64,000 nucleotides of DNA from an uncultured Acidimicrobiales bacterium (GCA_951813555.1 OX638344.1:1116001-1180000); one strand, 5' to 3'; shown: positions 35,406 to 45,067, numbered from the stretch's first letter. Numbers and translations are program-made. The notes: generated by a model from the letters alone, not told the origin.

Positions 35406-36148
35406 GCGTCATCGCAGTGGGTAGCGCAAAAGCCAGTCCCGGTGTCACCAGCCTGTCGGTTGGACTCGGCCTGTCCTGGGAAGCGACCACTGGACGACGA
35501 GCAGTTCTGGTGGAGGCAGACGGTGACGGCGGGGTGCTGGCGGCGCGTTTCGGGCTAGCCCTCACTCCCTCCTTGGTGGAGCTTTCCGGCACAGCCCGAC
35601 ATGAGTTGACGATCAATCGGCTGCAAGCCAACAGCCAACTGCTGGCTGGTCAATTGCCCGCCCTTGTTGCTCCTGGATGCGGAGAAACCGCCGCGCTAGT
35701 ACTCGGCCCGATGGCTGGACGATTAGTACACGGCCTTGGCCGCTTAGACGATATCGATGCTGTGGTTGACGTCGGCCGAGTGCGGTCTCATTCCCCCGCT
35801 GCTGAGCTAGTCAAATACTGCGACCTGCTCGTGCTCGTCGCTCGACCTCGGTTCGACCATCTTGTCCCGTTGGTCCATCAAGCCCGAAGGGTGGTCGCCC
35901 ATGACATTCCAACCGCACTGGTTTGCGTGGGCGACCGGCCATATCCGCCAACGGAGATGGCAAAGGCGTCTCATCTCGATCTATTGGGGGTCATGGCTCA
36001 TGAACCGAGGCTGGTCCAGGCACTGGGGGGAGGCCTGCCCGCAAACCGCCGTCACCGCCGACTGTTGCTGTGGCGAACCCTGGCAGAACTTGTTCATCGA
36101 ATCCACTACCGTTTGCAAACCCCGACAGCCGGGCATGCGGCTGCCTAG
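35402..36148 (+). CDS. TadZ/CpaE-like P-loop-derived protein, degenerate Walker A
   Basis: 248 residues. The fold looks like MinD/ParA: VIAVGSAKASPGVTSLSVGLGLSW (abridged: GSAKASPGVTS), AVLVEADGDGGVLAARFG and DIDAVVDVGRV, then LLVLVARPRFDHLVPLVH. The Walker A lysine-threonine pair of a KGGxGKT loop is absent (SPGVTS). TadZ proteins with atypical motifs localise Tad machinery at the cell pole. It overlaps cpaB upstream and lies 9 bases before tadA. Confidence 0.72.
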   Translation: MSVIAVGSAKASPGVTSLSVGLGLSWEATTGRRAVLVEADGDGGVLAARFGLALTPSLVELSGTARHELTINRLQANSQLLAGQLPALVAPGCGETAALVLGPMAGRLVHGLGRLDDIDAVVDVGRVRSHSPAAELVKYCDLLVLVARPRFDHLVPLVHQARRVVAHDIPTALVCVGDRPYPPTEMAKASHLDLLGVMAHEPRLVQALGGGLPANRRHRRLLLWRTLAELVHRIHYRLQTPTAGHAAA

Positions 36149-36157
36149 CCAAAGCCG

Positions 36158-37342
36158 ATGACTGCCTCCGTTTACATCGACCGGGTGCTGGCCATGGTTG
36201 CCAGAGAATTCGAACAGACCGAGGCAACCCAGTTCGGAGATCGGCTTGAGCAAAAGGCCATGGCCGGACAGTTCATCCTAGAGGCTCTCGACACCATCGC
36301 CGCGGAACGGGCAAGGGCGTTTCTGCCCCCTATTGACAACACCGAAGAGTCCTTCATAACCGACGAAGTGCTGGCCACTTTGTTCGGACTTGGGTCCATA
36401 GAGCGACTGTTGGCCGATGACTCCGTGGAAAACGTGAATATCAATGGATGCGATATCGTTTGGGTACACCACGCGGGTGGGATCAAGCGACGGGCTGAGC
36501 CCGTAACCGGTTCGGATGATGAATTGGTCGCGCTCATCCGCAAAGCCGCGGCCCGGCTGGGCCGCAACGAAAGACGGTTCGATCTCGCCAACCCATTTCT
36601 TGATCTGCAGCTTCCCGACGGATCTCGTCTGAACGCAGTGATGGCGGTGTCCGAGCGACCCGCGGTATCAATTCGCCGTCATCGTCACGAACGGGTGACC
36701 TTGGACGACCTGTGCGAGCTGGGCACCCTCGACGAGGCACTCCGAGACTTCTTGAGCGCCGCAGTGCGAAGCCGAAAGAGCATCATCATCTGCGGTGGAA
36801 CCAACGCGGGAAAGACAACGCTCTTGCGAGCTCTTCTGAACGCCTGTGACCCCGATGAGCGGTTGATCACCATTGAGGACCGATTGGAACTGAGCCTGAC
36901 TGCTGACCCGGACCGGCATCGCGACGTAATCGAGATGGAAACCCGGACAGCCAATATCGAGGGTTCGGGCGGAATCACCATGCAGCAACTGGTGCGCAAT
37001 GCCTTGGCCATGTCGCCCGACCGGTTGGTGGTGGGCGAGGTGCGAGGCCCCGAGGTGGTTGACATGCTGGCCGCTCTATCCACCGGAAATGACGGCTCGA
37101 TGTGCACAATTCACGCCAACTCTTCCCAAGCAGCATTCAGCAAGATCGCCACCTACGCACTGCGATCCGCAGAGCACATCCCGGTAGAGGCCACCAGCCG
37201 AATGATCGCGGAGAGCATCGACTTCGTTGTCTATGTGAGCAGGGGACGCGATGGCCGTCGTCGAGTGGGTTCGGTACGGGAGGTCACCGGCAGCTCGATG
37301 GGCGAAGTGAAGAGTGTCGAAGTGTTCAAGGACCAGAATTGA
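36158..37342 (+). CDS. tadA: Tad pilus secretion ATPase TadA/CpaF
   Basis: 394 residues. Walker A is CGGTNAGKTTLLRAL (about 208-222); the Asp box (LITIEDRLEL), Walker B (SPDRLVVGEVRGPEVVDML) and the GNDGSMCTIHANS His box are all intact. The N-terminal part (about 1-130) is the usual regulatory domain with IERLLADDSVENVNINGCD. It is the hexameric motor that powers pilus growth. It overlaps the TadB gene by a TTGA. Confidence 0.94.
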   Translation: MTASVYIDRVLAMVAREFEQTEATQFGDRLEQKAMAGQFILEALDTIAAERARAFLPPIDNTEESFITDEVLATLFGLGSIERLLADDSVENVNINGCDIVWVHHAGGIKRRAEPVTGSDDELVALIRKAAARLGRNERRFDLANPFLDLQLPDGSRLNAVMAVSERPAVSIRRHRHERVTLDDLCELGTLDEALRDFLSAAVRSRKSIIICGGTNAGKTTLLRALLNACDPDERLITIEDRLELSLTADPDRHRDVIEMETRTANIEGSGGITMQQLVRNALAMSPDRLVVGEVRGPEVVDMLAALSTGNDGSMCTIHANSSQAAFSKIATYALRSAEHIPVEATSRMIAESIDFVVYVSRGRDGRRRVGSVREVTGSSMGEVKSVEVFKDQN

Positions 37343-38226
37343 CCTCGCTGATTGGAGCGTTGCTTGGGGCTGCCGTGGGCAGCGGAGTCTTCACAGCCCT
37401 AATCGGCTGGCGGGGCATTCCACCATTGCCGGACAAGCGCGGTCTGATGCTGCTGAAAAGGTTTAGGGGACCAGTTCCGCCCCACGCGCTCCGCTTGGCC
37501 ATCGCGGGCACGGGGTTTGTTGCAGCCTTCGTGCTGACCGGGTGGCTCGTTGCCGGACTCATCGTTGGCATGGCCGGATTCAGCACACCCACCGTCGTGC
37601 GGGCCAAAGCGAACCGTGACCGGGAGGTCGCTCTCATGACCGCGCTGGCTACTTGGGTGGAGATGGTGAGGGACACGATCAGCGCGGCATCGGGGTTGAC
37701 CGAGACATTGAAAGCTACCGCGGTAACCGCACCGGCAGCCGTACGCATCCCGGTGCGGCAATTGGCGGCACGGGCGGAACGGGAGCCACTGCCCGACGCC
37801 TTGGCCAAGTTCGCCGACGAAATGGACCACGGAGTTGCTGACACCGTTGCGGTCACGCTTCGAATGGCGGCCGCCAACCAGGCGGGATCATTGCAAGACG
37901 CGCTGGCTGAACTAGCTGAGAACACTCGCCAAGAAGTGTCAATGCGATTGAGAATAGAAGCGTCTCGGGCTCGGCAATTCACTTCTGCCCGCTTCATTGC
38001 CGGCGTTGTGGCCGTGTTCTCCGTTGGCTTGGTGAGCTTCAGCAGGCCGTACTTGGCACCCTTCGGCGCGGCATGGGGACAGGTCGCGCTTGCGGTGATC
38101 GGCGGGCTGTTCGTTGGATCGGCAATCGCCCTGGTGAAGATGAGCCAGTTCAACAGCCCACCTCGAATCCTCCATGTTCGCCAAACCCTCGTAAACCCTG
38201 GCACAGCCGGCGGGCACCAGCGATGA
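37339..38226 (+). CDS. tadB: TadB-like pilus membrane protein
   Basis: 295 residues from a TTG start at 37339 that overlaps the tadA stop; the longer upstream frame lies inside tadA. Helices at about 3-22, 50-80 and 230-275 frame a central cytoplasmic T2SF domain (about 90-215, with DTISAASGLTETLKATA and LADALAELAENTRQEVSMRLRIEASRA, shortened). It is an inner-membrane platform protein together with TadC. It overlaps the tadC start (ATGA). Confidence 0.87.
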   Translation: MTSLIGALLGAAVGSGVFTALIGWRGIPPLPDKRGLMLLKRFRGPVPPHALRLAIAGTGFVAAFVLTGWLVAGLIVGMAGFSTPTVVRAKANRDREVALMTALATWVEMVRDTISAASGLTETLKATAVTAPAAVRIPVRQLAARAEREPLPDALAKFADEMDHGVADTVAVTLRMAAANQAGSLQDALAELAENTRQEVSMRLRIEASRARQFTSARFIAGVVAVFSVGLVSFSRPYLAPFGAAWGQVALAVIGGLFVGSAIALVKMSQFNSPPRILHVRQTLVNPGTAGGHQR

Positions 38227-39101
38227 CCGTTGGCTTGGCATTGGGCGCCGTGATCGGGATTGGGCTCGCCATGGCATTCTGGGGGTTGTTCCCTCCCCGA
38301 GAGGCATTGCAAACACGACTGAACGAGCTGCACCAGCCAACGGATCACAGTCACCGAACAGGAACACGCCGTGACAGAATTGGACACGCCGCAGCACGGT
38401 CGTTCGGCCCCTTTGGATTGCGGGGCAACCGGGTTGTGCGCGACTTGCGAGCCGCCGGCCAAAGCCTGGAAGGACTGGCCGTGGCCAAACTGGGGATGCT
38501 GCTCCTTGGAGCGGGGATGCCGGTAGCAGTGTGGACCATCGCCTGGTTCAGCCAGACTTGGATCTCTCCCGTGCTCGTGGTCGTGGCATCAATCCTGGGA
38601 GGAGGACTGCTCTTCCTCGTCCCCGATCTGTCGTTGCGAGAAAAGGCCCGAGACCGGCGTCGAGAGCTGCGCCACCAGATCAGCGCCTACCTAGATCTAG
38701 TGGGTCTTCACTTGTCAGGAGGTGCGGGAATGGAACGGGCTTTGACCGACTCGGCGGCCCAAGGCACTGCCTGGGGATTTGTAGAAATCAAGCGGGCACT
38801 GAGGCAAGCCCAAATGGCTAACGAGCCGCCGTGGACGGCATTCGAAGAACTGGGACAGGATCTTGGTTCGACTGAACTCGAAGAGCTCGCCGCATGGTTA
38901 CTGCTGGCCGGCACTTTTGGGTCTCGGGTGCGATCGTCTCTGCATACCAAAGCTCGGGGTTTGCGAGAGCGGGCGCTGAATGAAGCGGAGACAGAGGCCC
39001 AGCAGTCTACGGAGCGCATGTCGCTCCCTGTCGTGCTCATGTTCTCGGGGTTTCTAGGGCTGATCGGCTATCCGGCAATTGCCGCCATCTTCAGCTCATG
39101 A
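38223..39101 (+). CDS. tadC: TadC-like pilus membrane protein
   Basis: 292 residues. The first helix is at 3-25; two further helices at about 85-130 surround the WISPVLVVVASILGGGLLFLVP segment; a T2SF domain (about 140-265, HQISAYLDLVGLHLSGGAGMERALTD) and a last helix near the C-terminus (VLMFSGFLGLIGYPAIAAIF) follow. It forms the platform with TadB. Confidence 0.87.
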   Translation: MTVGLALGAVIGIGLAMAFWGLFPPREALQTRLNELHQPTDHSHRTGTRRDRIGHAAARSFGPFGLRGNRVVRDLRAAGQSLEGLAVAKLGMLLLGAGMPVAVWTIAWFSQTWISPVLVVVASILGGGLLFLVPDLSLREKARDRRRELRHQISAYLDLVGLHLSGGAGMERALTDSAAQGTAWGFVEIKRALRQAQMANEPPWTAFEELGQDLGSTELEELAAWLLLAGTFGSRVRSSLHTKARGLRERALNEAETEAQQSTERMSLPVVLMFSGFLGLIGYPAIAAIFSS

Positions 39102-39183
39102 ACGGCCCAACGAACCACACTCCCAAAGCATCCATTTATCGGCGTGTTGAATCGCCCCAACCGAAATCTTGCAGGAGACACAA

Positions 39184-39384
39184 GTGAAAGTGGGATCCAA
39201 ATTCCATCTTCTGATCACCTCGGCGCGGACCGGGCTCGAACAATGGACCCGCAGGTTCTGGCGATGCGACCGTGGCGACGTGACCTCAACGGTGATCATC
39301 ATTGCCGTTCTGGTGGCCGCAGCGGTGGCCGCCGGTGTGGTCATCACCACCTTCATCTCTGGGCAGACCAGCAAGATCAGCTGA
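39184..39384 (+). CDS. Flp-like pilin or pilin-related small protein
   Basis: 66 residues from GTG 39184, which follows AGGAGA at good spacing. A basic N-terminus is followed by RGDVTSTVIIIAVLVAAAVAAGVVITTF (one long helix) and a short tail. The size, single helix, and place between tadC and the TadE-like genes match a Flp prepilin, cut at a G before the helix; the expected Glu at +5 is not evident. It could be the major pilin or a minor one. Confidence 0.6.
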   Translation: MKVGSKFHLLITSARTGLEQWTRRFWRCDRGDVTSTVIIIAVLVAAAVAAGVVITTFISGQTSKIS

Positions 39385-39410
39385 TCGATCGTGATGGGAC
39401 CAACCCAGGA

Positions 39411-39788
39411 ATGGAACATGAGCGCGGCGAAGTCACGACCACGGTTTTGACCCTTCCCATTGCCATGTTTTTGATCCTTGTCATTGTTCAGGCTGCTCTG
39501 GTCTTTCACGCTCAGGCCATCGTCGATGCCGCGGCCCAAGACGGCGCCTTAGCTGGTCAAGGCGAATCAGGCACGGAGGAAGTTGCCCGAACAGCGGTTC
39601 AGTCAGTCATCGGAACAAGCGCGGGGAATCTGTTGTCGGATGTCGAGGTCTCGGTTCATACAAGCTCATCGCTGTTTTCGGTGACCGTTCAGGCCAGCGT
39701 GAAGTCATTGATCCCTGGATATACCCCGACGATTTCTTCTACTGCGGGCGGACCCCGCGAGATCTTCATTCCCGAGAAAAGAAAATGA
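39411..39788 (+). CDS. TadE-like pseudopilin
   Basis: 125 residues from ATG 39411. The short basic/acidic start (MEHERGEVTTT) leads straight into one helix (VLTLPIAMFLILVIVQAALVFHA), then AQAIVDAAAQDGALAG, as in TadE-like proteins. The rest is a small exported beta-rich domain. The stop overlaps the next start by 4 bases. Confidence 0.72.
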   Translation: MEHERGEVTTTVLTLPIAMFLILVIVQAALVFHAQAIVDAAAQDGALAGQGESGTEEVARTAVQSVIGTSAGNLLSDVEVSVHTSSSLFSVTVQASVKSLIPGYTPTISSTAGGPREIFIPEKRK

Positions 39789-40234
39789 GGGGAGAATCCC
39801 AGTGGCGTCGGCTGATTTATGGCGCAAATGAGAGGGGTAGCAGCGTGATCGGACTAGTGGTCCTGACTCCGATCATGGCAATGCTCTTCTTCTTTGTCGT
39901 CGCCGCCGGTCGAGTGGGCGTGGTCGAGAGCAAATTGACGACTGCGGCCCGCAGTGCCGCCCGAGCCGCCTCTCAACACCGGTCGGTGGCCACTGCCCAC
40001 GCGGCGGCAACCGCGATCACAGAGACCTATCTGAAGCAGTCGGAGGTGAACTGCCACGGCGGACCCCGGGTTCGTGTCTTGGAGATGGATCTTCGGCCAG
40101 GAGGAAATGTGCAGATCCAGGTCTCGTGCACCGTGGGGTTGTCGGATCTGACCATGCTCGGCATTCCCGGAAGCCGGCTGGTGTCGGCAGACTCTGCATC
40201 AGTGGTGGATCGCTACCGAAGCGGACGGCAATAG
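39785..40234 (+). CDS. TadE/TadG-like pseudopilin
   Basis: 149 residues. NERGSSVIGLVVLTPIMAMLFFFVVAAGRVGVVESKLTTAARSAARAASQ (abridged) is the TadE-type N-terminal helix and following amphipathic segment. Two cysteines in the exported part (near 95 and 119) could form a disulfide. Overlaps the upstream TadE-like gene by ATGA. Confidence 0.72.
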   Translation: MRGESQWRRLIYGANERGSSVIGLVVLTPIMAMLFFFVVAAGRVGVVESKLTTAARSAARAASQHRSVATAHAAATAITETYLKQSEVNCHGGPRVRVLEMDLRPGGNVQIQVSCTVGLSDLTMLGIPGSRLVSADSASVVDRYRSGRQ

Positions 40235-40236
40235 TC

Positions 40237-40698
40237 GTGCACGGGCGCATTGCAAGCAGACGCTCTGGCTCCGCACAAGCATCGAGACACCGTCAACGGG
40301 GACAGATCACGGTGATGTTTGTTGCCCTGGCTGTGGTGCTAGTCATGCTCGGAGGGTTGGCATACGACGGCGCCCAGATCTTGAATGCCAGGCGGAAAGC
40401 CTCCACGTTGGCCATCGAGGCAGCCAGAGCTGGAGCCCAGGCGATCTCCACGGAATTGATTTACCGAGAAACAGCGAACGTGCTCGTTGACCCCCCAAGG
40501 GCTCGAATCGCAGCTTCCGAATATCTCGGCCAGCACGTTGACTGGTCGATATCGGTGCAGGGCGACACGGTCTCAGCAATCGTGTGGCTGACTCAGCCCC
40601 TTCAAATCCTCTCACTGCTTGGTCTCGATTCGCGCCGAGTGGCCGGCACCGCAACTGCCCGGGCGGTGCGGGGCTTCAGCACAGGAAATGACCTATGA
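40237..40698 (+). CDS. TadG-like pilus protein
   Basis: 153 residues from GTG 40237, 2 bases after the preceding stop. RGQITVMFVALAVVLVMLGGLAYDGAQILNARRKASTLAIEAARAGAQ (abridged) matches the TadG-type start, in which a helix is followed by a residue pattern that interacts with the wall. The remaining beta-rich part is short compared with full TadG proteins. It overlaps the LysM-BTAD gene by ATGA, so that protein is translated with the pilus genes. Confidence 0.75.
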   Translation: MHGRIASRRSGSAQASRHRQRGQITVMFVALAVVLVMLGGLAYDGAQILNARRKASTLAIEAARAGAQAISTELIYRETANVLVDPPRARIAASEYLGQHVDWSISVQGDTVSAIVWLTQPLQILSLLGLDSRRVAGTATARAVRGFSTGNDL

Positions 40699-43586
40699 AC
40701 CCGAACGAAGAGCATCGGACCGAACTCATCCGCGGCCTGACTTCAGCCGCATTTCTAGCTGGTTTGCTAGTAGCCATTCCGATACTCCTGATCCTTGGCG
40801 TGGGATGGCCATTGCCCCAAGACATTCCGTCGGGCTCAGAAGCAGCAACCGCCATAAAGACCGGCACAGTTCCGCCATCCCTGATCTCGAAGTCAGTCTC
40901 CCTCGTGTTATGGATTCTCTGGTTGCAAATGCTGGCGGGGGTAACAATAGAACTGTGGGCTCACTTTCATGGCCGAGTTGCCCCACGAGTTGTGTTCATC
41001 CCCCAGTTTGTCCAGAGCTTGTCAGCTCGAATGATTGGCACAGCTTTGGTACTTGCGTTCTCAATTCAACACCCGGGAACCGCAATGGCCGACAATCAAG
41101 AGCTGCTTACTCCAGCAACCATCGAGTTGGATTTCGATCGCGAGTCCACAGAAGCGAAGCCTCTCATCCACACTGTACAGCATAGAGATAGTCTGCGAGT
41201 GTTGGCTGAGCGCTATTTGGGTGATCCGAACAGGTGGACTGAAGTGTATGTGCTCAACCAAGGACAAACACAAGCAGTTGGAGGATCACTTACTGATCCG
41301 GCCCGACTTCAACCGGGGTGGGAACTCGTCATGCCCGCTGACGCACGCCTTCCACCGCCAATTGACTTGAATCGCGATGCGAACAACTATGAAACTGACC
41401 TCCACTCAACGGAGACTGACAGCACCAAGATCACGGTCCAGAGCGGTGACACGCTGTGGGGGCTGGCAGCCCACCACCTTGATGACCCTGAAAAATGGAT
41501 AGACATCTTCAATTCTAATCAGGACATCATTCAAAATCCCAATGAGATCATACCGGGGTGGGAGCTTCAACTACCTGTGCAAAATCCTAGAATCGAGATA
41601 CCACTGTTTATCGAACCACTCACCGAACCACCGGTAGAATTGACGGACCATACCGTTCCCGTTATGGCCTACCCCACAGCAAGGCCAACCGCTGTGGCCA
41701 GTGTCACCCCGACCAGTGAGGATGGAGAGACCACCCCCAACACACAGACGATGTTCACGGTTGGCGGTCTCGGTTTGTTCGCTAGCAGCCTTGGCTGGGC
41801 TTTAGCCCGGCTTCGACGAGTCCAACGTCGCCGTTTGCCAAATGAACGTATGCCCGCGTCACCCACTAGGGAATCTGTTCAATTGGAAAAACAATTGCAG
41901 GCCACATCGGATCCCGAAAGTGCCCTTTTTCTGGACGCGTCATTGCGGGTTATGTCCTCTCGAGTCGCTGGTCACACTCCGCCCGACGTGGTCGGAGCAA
42001 TCTTGGATTCAGACACAGTGTCAGTTCTGCTGGGTACCCCTGCTGACCCGCCCTACGGCTTCAATGCCAGCGAAGACAAAATGATCTGGACGTTGTCGAA
42101 TAGCGAGGAGTTGGAACACCTTCTGCTAGAAGCTGAAGGCGTGCCAGCACCGCTTCCCACTCTGATCGCCATAGGGAAGAAATCGGGAAACGAATTCCTG
42201 TTGAACCTTGAACACATGAATGCTCTGAGCCTCCAAGGCGATCCAGAAGCTACCAAGAACTTGTGCGCAGCCTTGGCCATTCAGTTGGCCAGCAGCCATT
42301 TTGCCGACGACCTCACCGTGATGTGCGTGGGCTTTGGCCAAGACCTAAGCGTCTTCGAGCGAGTCGAGTATCTACCTGATGTCAACTCTGCGATCGAACG
42401 GATTGCACACGAACAGCGTCAGAATCGGGCCTTGCTTGGCAATCGCCATTCTTCTCGCGCCGACACCAGAATCGGGAACAGCGGTGACCATTGGCATCCT
42501 GTCGTAGCACTGGTCCCCAGCCGGCTGACCGAAGAAGAAGCCCACCGACTTCTAGAGGTGTGCAGTTCGTCAGTCTGCATCGTGGCCCATGAGCTGAGCG
42601 GTGCGACTTGGTCGGGGCGGTTCGATGAACACGGCCTGCTTGTGGAGCCAATCGACCTTCGGCTAGAGGCTCACGGTCTGTCTAGTGCCGCCGTGGCCGC
42701 CGTCGCCGAGTTGGCGACCATTGCCAAAGATGCTCATGGGGTGGAGCTGGAAATGCCGCCGGTACTGCATCCGACAGATCTATCAACAGATATGGATATC
42801 TCAACCCCCGTCCTCGAGCAGTTTCCCATTGACGTGGAAGTCCGGGTGATCGGCACCGTGGATGTGCTAGGAGCAGCGCAGCCATTCACATCGAGGCGAG
42901 CGCTGGATTTGGTGGCCTACCTGGCATTCCACCCCGAAGGAGCCGACCGAGACCAGCTGAGAGCCCATCTTTGGCCACCGGACGATCCACCCTCTGAGTC
43001 GACTGTCGCCAACACCGTGAGTCGAGCCCGCAAAGCACTGGGAGTTGACGATGATGGCAAGCCGTACTTGCCCAGAGTAACCCCAAAGGGGATATACCGG
43101 CTGCGACCAGAGGTGAGCACTGACGTGGCCCGATTCGAATCACTCGTTGCCGCCGCCCGCAGTGATGCCAGCGAGCAGGGACGACAGCAGCTCCAAGCTG
43201 CCCTGGAGCTAGTGCGGGGCACTCCATTCACCGGAGGCGCCGTCGATATGTACCGCTGGGCCGACTTCGGGCTGCGAACCCATATCGACTGCATGGTGGA
43301 TACCGCGGCCCACGAGTTGGCCAAGAGAAGCTTGGAAGCTGGCGACCCCGAAGGAACCCGAAGAGCGGTGATGACCAGTCTCCGGCTGGTGGGAGTTTGT
43401 GAGCAGTGCTACCGCTGGCGGCTCATGGCTGCGGCAGAGAATCCCACCGAGGTACGCCAGATCATGGCCGAGCTGCTGGGTTTGCTCAAGCGTGAGAACG
43501 GCCAGCCTGAGAGCGATGATCTGATCAGTCCCGATTTGCTGGAGCTCTACGAACAACTTATGGCCTCTCGTTCCTTGTTCAGCTAG
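40695..43586 (+). CDS. Membrane-anchored LysM protein with C-terminal SARP/BTAD regulator domain
   Basis: 963 residues. Predicted helices lie near 12-37, 66-88 and 113-131. LysM domain 1 is at about 157-213 (HTVQHRDSLRVLAERYLGD), LysM 2 at about 245-294 (ITVQSGDTLWGLAAHHLDD), and a fourth helix is at about 352-371, followed by RRVQRRR. A long cytoplasmic part follows, then an OmpR/SARP-type winged helix (about 714-810, TSRRALDLVAYLAFHPEGADRD, VANTVSRARKALG) and a BTAD-like all-helical domain (about 811-950). The layout joins peptidoglycan binding outside with DNA binding inside. Last gene of the Tad operon; it overlaps the TadG-like gene by 4 bases. Confidence 0.85.
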   Translation: MNPNEEHRTELIRGLTSAAFLAGLLVAIPILLILGVGWPLPQDIPSGSEAATAIKTGTVPPSLISKSVSLVLWILWLQMLAGVTIELWAHFHGRVAPRVVFIPQFVQSLSARMIGTALVLAFSIQHPGTAMADNQELLTPATIELDFDRESTEAKPLIHTVQHRDSLRVLAERYLGDPNRWTEVYVLNQGQTQAVGGSLTDPARLQPGWELVMPADARLPPPIDLNRDANNYETDLHSTETDSTKITVQSGDTLWGLAAHHLDDPEKWIDIFNSNQDIIQNPNEIIPGWELQLPVQNPRIEIPLFIEPLTEPPVELTDHTVPVMAYPTARPTAVASVTPTSEDGETTPNTQTMFTVGGLGLFASSLGWALARLRRVQRRRLPNERMPASPTRESVQLEKQLQATSDPESALFLDASLRVMSSRVAGHTPPDVVGAILDSDTVSVLLGTPADPPYGFNASEDKMIWTLSNSEELEHLLLEAEGVPAPLPTLIAIGKKSGNEFLLNLEHMNALSLQGDPEATKNLCAALAIQLASSHFADDLTVMCVGFGQDLSVFERVEYLPDVNSAIERIAHEQRQNRALLGNRHSSRADTRIGNSGDHWHPVVALVPSRLTEEEAHRLLEVCSSSVCIVAHELSGATWSGRFDEHGLLVEPIDLRLEAHGLSSAAVAAVAELATIAKDAHGVELEMPPVLHPTDLSTDMDISTPVLEQFPIDVEVRVIGTVDVLGAAQPFTSRRALDLVAYLAFHPEGADRDQLRAHLWPPDDPPSESTVANTVSRARKALGVDDDGKPYLPRVTPKGIYRLRPEVSTDVARFESLVAAARSDASEQGRQQLQAALELVRGTPFTGGAVDMYRWADFGLRTHIDCMVDTAAHELAKRSLEAGDPEGTRRAVMTSLRLVGVCEQCYRWRLMAAAENPTEVRQIMAELLGLLKRENGQPESDDLISPDLLELYEQLMASRSLFS

Positions 43587-44973
43587 CCGGTGGGGAGGCC
43601 GATTCCATGTTGCGGTTGCGGCGGCGGACCCACCAGATAAGCGCGGCAATGGCGGCGATTATGGGCAGGAAGGGCAACAGCACGCCAACCACGATCAGGA
43701 TCACGCTGAACACGGCCACCACGCCACTGGCGCCGTCGGACACCGAGTCGCCGAAGCCGGGCAGGGCGTCGTCGCTGTCGACCAGCACCCACACCACCGA
43801 CTCGCCCCACACCTCATCGAGGTCAGCGCCGTCGAAGTCCACCGGGGTGGCCACCACTTCGAGTTCGATGGGGAGTCCCCTGGTGGCCACCCGGCCGGCC
43901 AGTCGGCCCTCTTCGATCGGCAGCTCCAGCACCGCGGCCATCAGCTCGTTGGCCTCGATTCGGTTGAAGCTGCCTTGGGTCGTTTGGAAGTTGTCGAGGT
44001 TGAGGCGCAGGTTGCGGGTGCTCACGTCCACGTTGGTGAGCGCCGAGGTGCCGGTGTTCTCGACCTCTAGGCAGAGGTAGACGCTTGCGTCGGGCTCCAC
44101 GGTAATGTTCTGCGCGCCGAGGCACGGGTCTTGGGCATCTTCGGACACCCAGGCCGTGACCCTGATCCCGGTGTCGGGCAGCACGGTGGGCGACTGCGTG
44201 ATGGTCAGGGTGATGGTGGCCAAGTCCACCTGATCACGCAGGGTGCGAATCTGGCCCCGGAGCCGTTCCAGGGTGGTCTCCCGGTCGAGCAGCTCTCGCT
44301 CGAGTTGGGCCACGTCTTCGAGTTGGGTGGCCTCCTCGAGGAACTTGCGGAGCCGGGTCACGCTGGCCTCGGCGGTAGTGATGCGGCTTTCCAGATCGAC
44401 GATGATCTCGGTCACGTCATCGGAGCTGATGACCTGATCGATCAGCTTGCCCACCCCGGCCAGGCGTTCGAGCGCAGTGGAAAAATCGGCGGGCAGCACC
44501 TTGAAGGTGATCTCGGTGCGAGGTCGGGGCTCGGTGCGGGTGGCCTGGGAGAACACGATGCCGCCCAAGCCCTGCACGATGGCCACCGCCTCGCGATTGG
44601 CCGCGGCCACATCCTCGGCCTGCACTTCGATGGTGGCCCGGTAAATGATGTCGCGGCCCAGATCAGCGGGAGTGAGGGCGGTGGGAACGGCGAGGCCGCT
44701 GTCTTCGCTGATTGGTTCGGGTCTCGGTTCGTCAGCGGGTTGAGAATCGGGGGCCTCTTCCATTGTTTCATCCGCGTCACTCATAGCCACTGTCGCTGCG
44801 GGCGCGCCCATATCATCAGCGGGCGATTCCATGACATCCAGGCTCATGCCCTCGTTGTCATCGTCGGAACCACAGGCACCCAGCAGAACGAAGAACGCGC
44901 TGAGCAGGGCCAATACCATGAAACTCAGGGTGCGGCGCCGGGTTTTGGACTGGGTGTGGTGTACGTCGTACAT
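43579..44973 (-). CDS. DUF4349 lipoprotein with Met/acid-rich segment
   Basis: 464 residues. The lipobox is LSAFFVLLGAC. The following about 80 residues are low-complexity and rich in Met, Asp, Glu, Ala and Pro. The DUF4349 domain (about 110-250) contains DIIYRATIEVQAEDVAAAN and ITFKVLPADFSTALERLAGVG with a coiled coil (ITTAEASVTRLRKFLEEA). The C-terminus has helices (VVAVFSVILIVVGVLLPFLP) and a basic WVRRRNRN end. It is convergent with the LysM-BTAD gene (8-base overlap) and divergent from the ECF sigma gene. Function unknown. Confidence 0.8.
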   Translation of the reverse strand: MYDVHHTQSKTRRRTLSFMVLALLSAFFVLLGACGSDDDNEGMSLDVMESPADDMGAPAATVAMSDADETMEEAPDSQPADEPRPEPISEDSGLAVPTALTPADLGRDIIYRATIEVQAEDVAAANREAVAIVQGLGGIVFSQATRTEPRPRTEITFKVLPADFSTALERLAGVGKLIDQVISSDDVTEIIVDLESRITTAEASVTRLRKFLEEATQLEDVAQLERELLDRETTLERLRGQIRTLRDQVDLATITLTITQSPTVLPDTGIRVTAWVSEDAQDPCLGAQNITVEPDASVYLCLEVENTGTSALTNVDVSTRNLRLNLDNFQTTQGSFNRIEANELMAAVLELPIEEGRLAGRVATRGLPIELEVVATPVDFDGADLDEVWGESVVWVLVDSDDALPGFGDSVSDGASGVVAVFSVILIVVGVLLPFLPIIAAIAALIWWVRRRNRNMESASPPAS

Positions 44974-45067
44974 GGGTGTCCCCCTTCGAGCGTTGACACC
45001 TATGACGAAGGCTAGGGCGATTTGGTTCCCCGGCTCTCAAAGATCCCGGTTCAACCAGTAGCGGACG

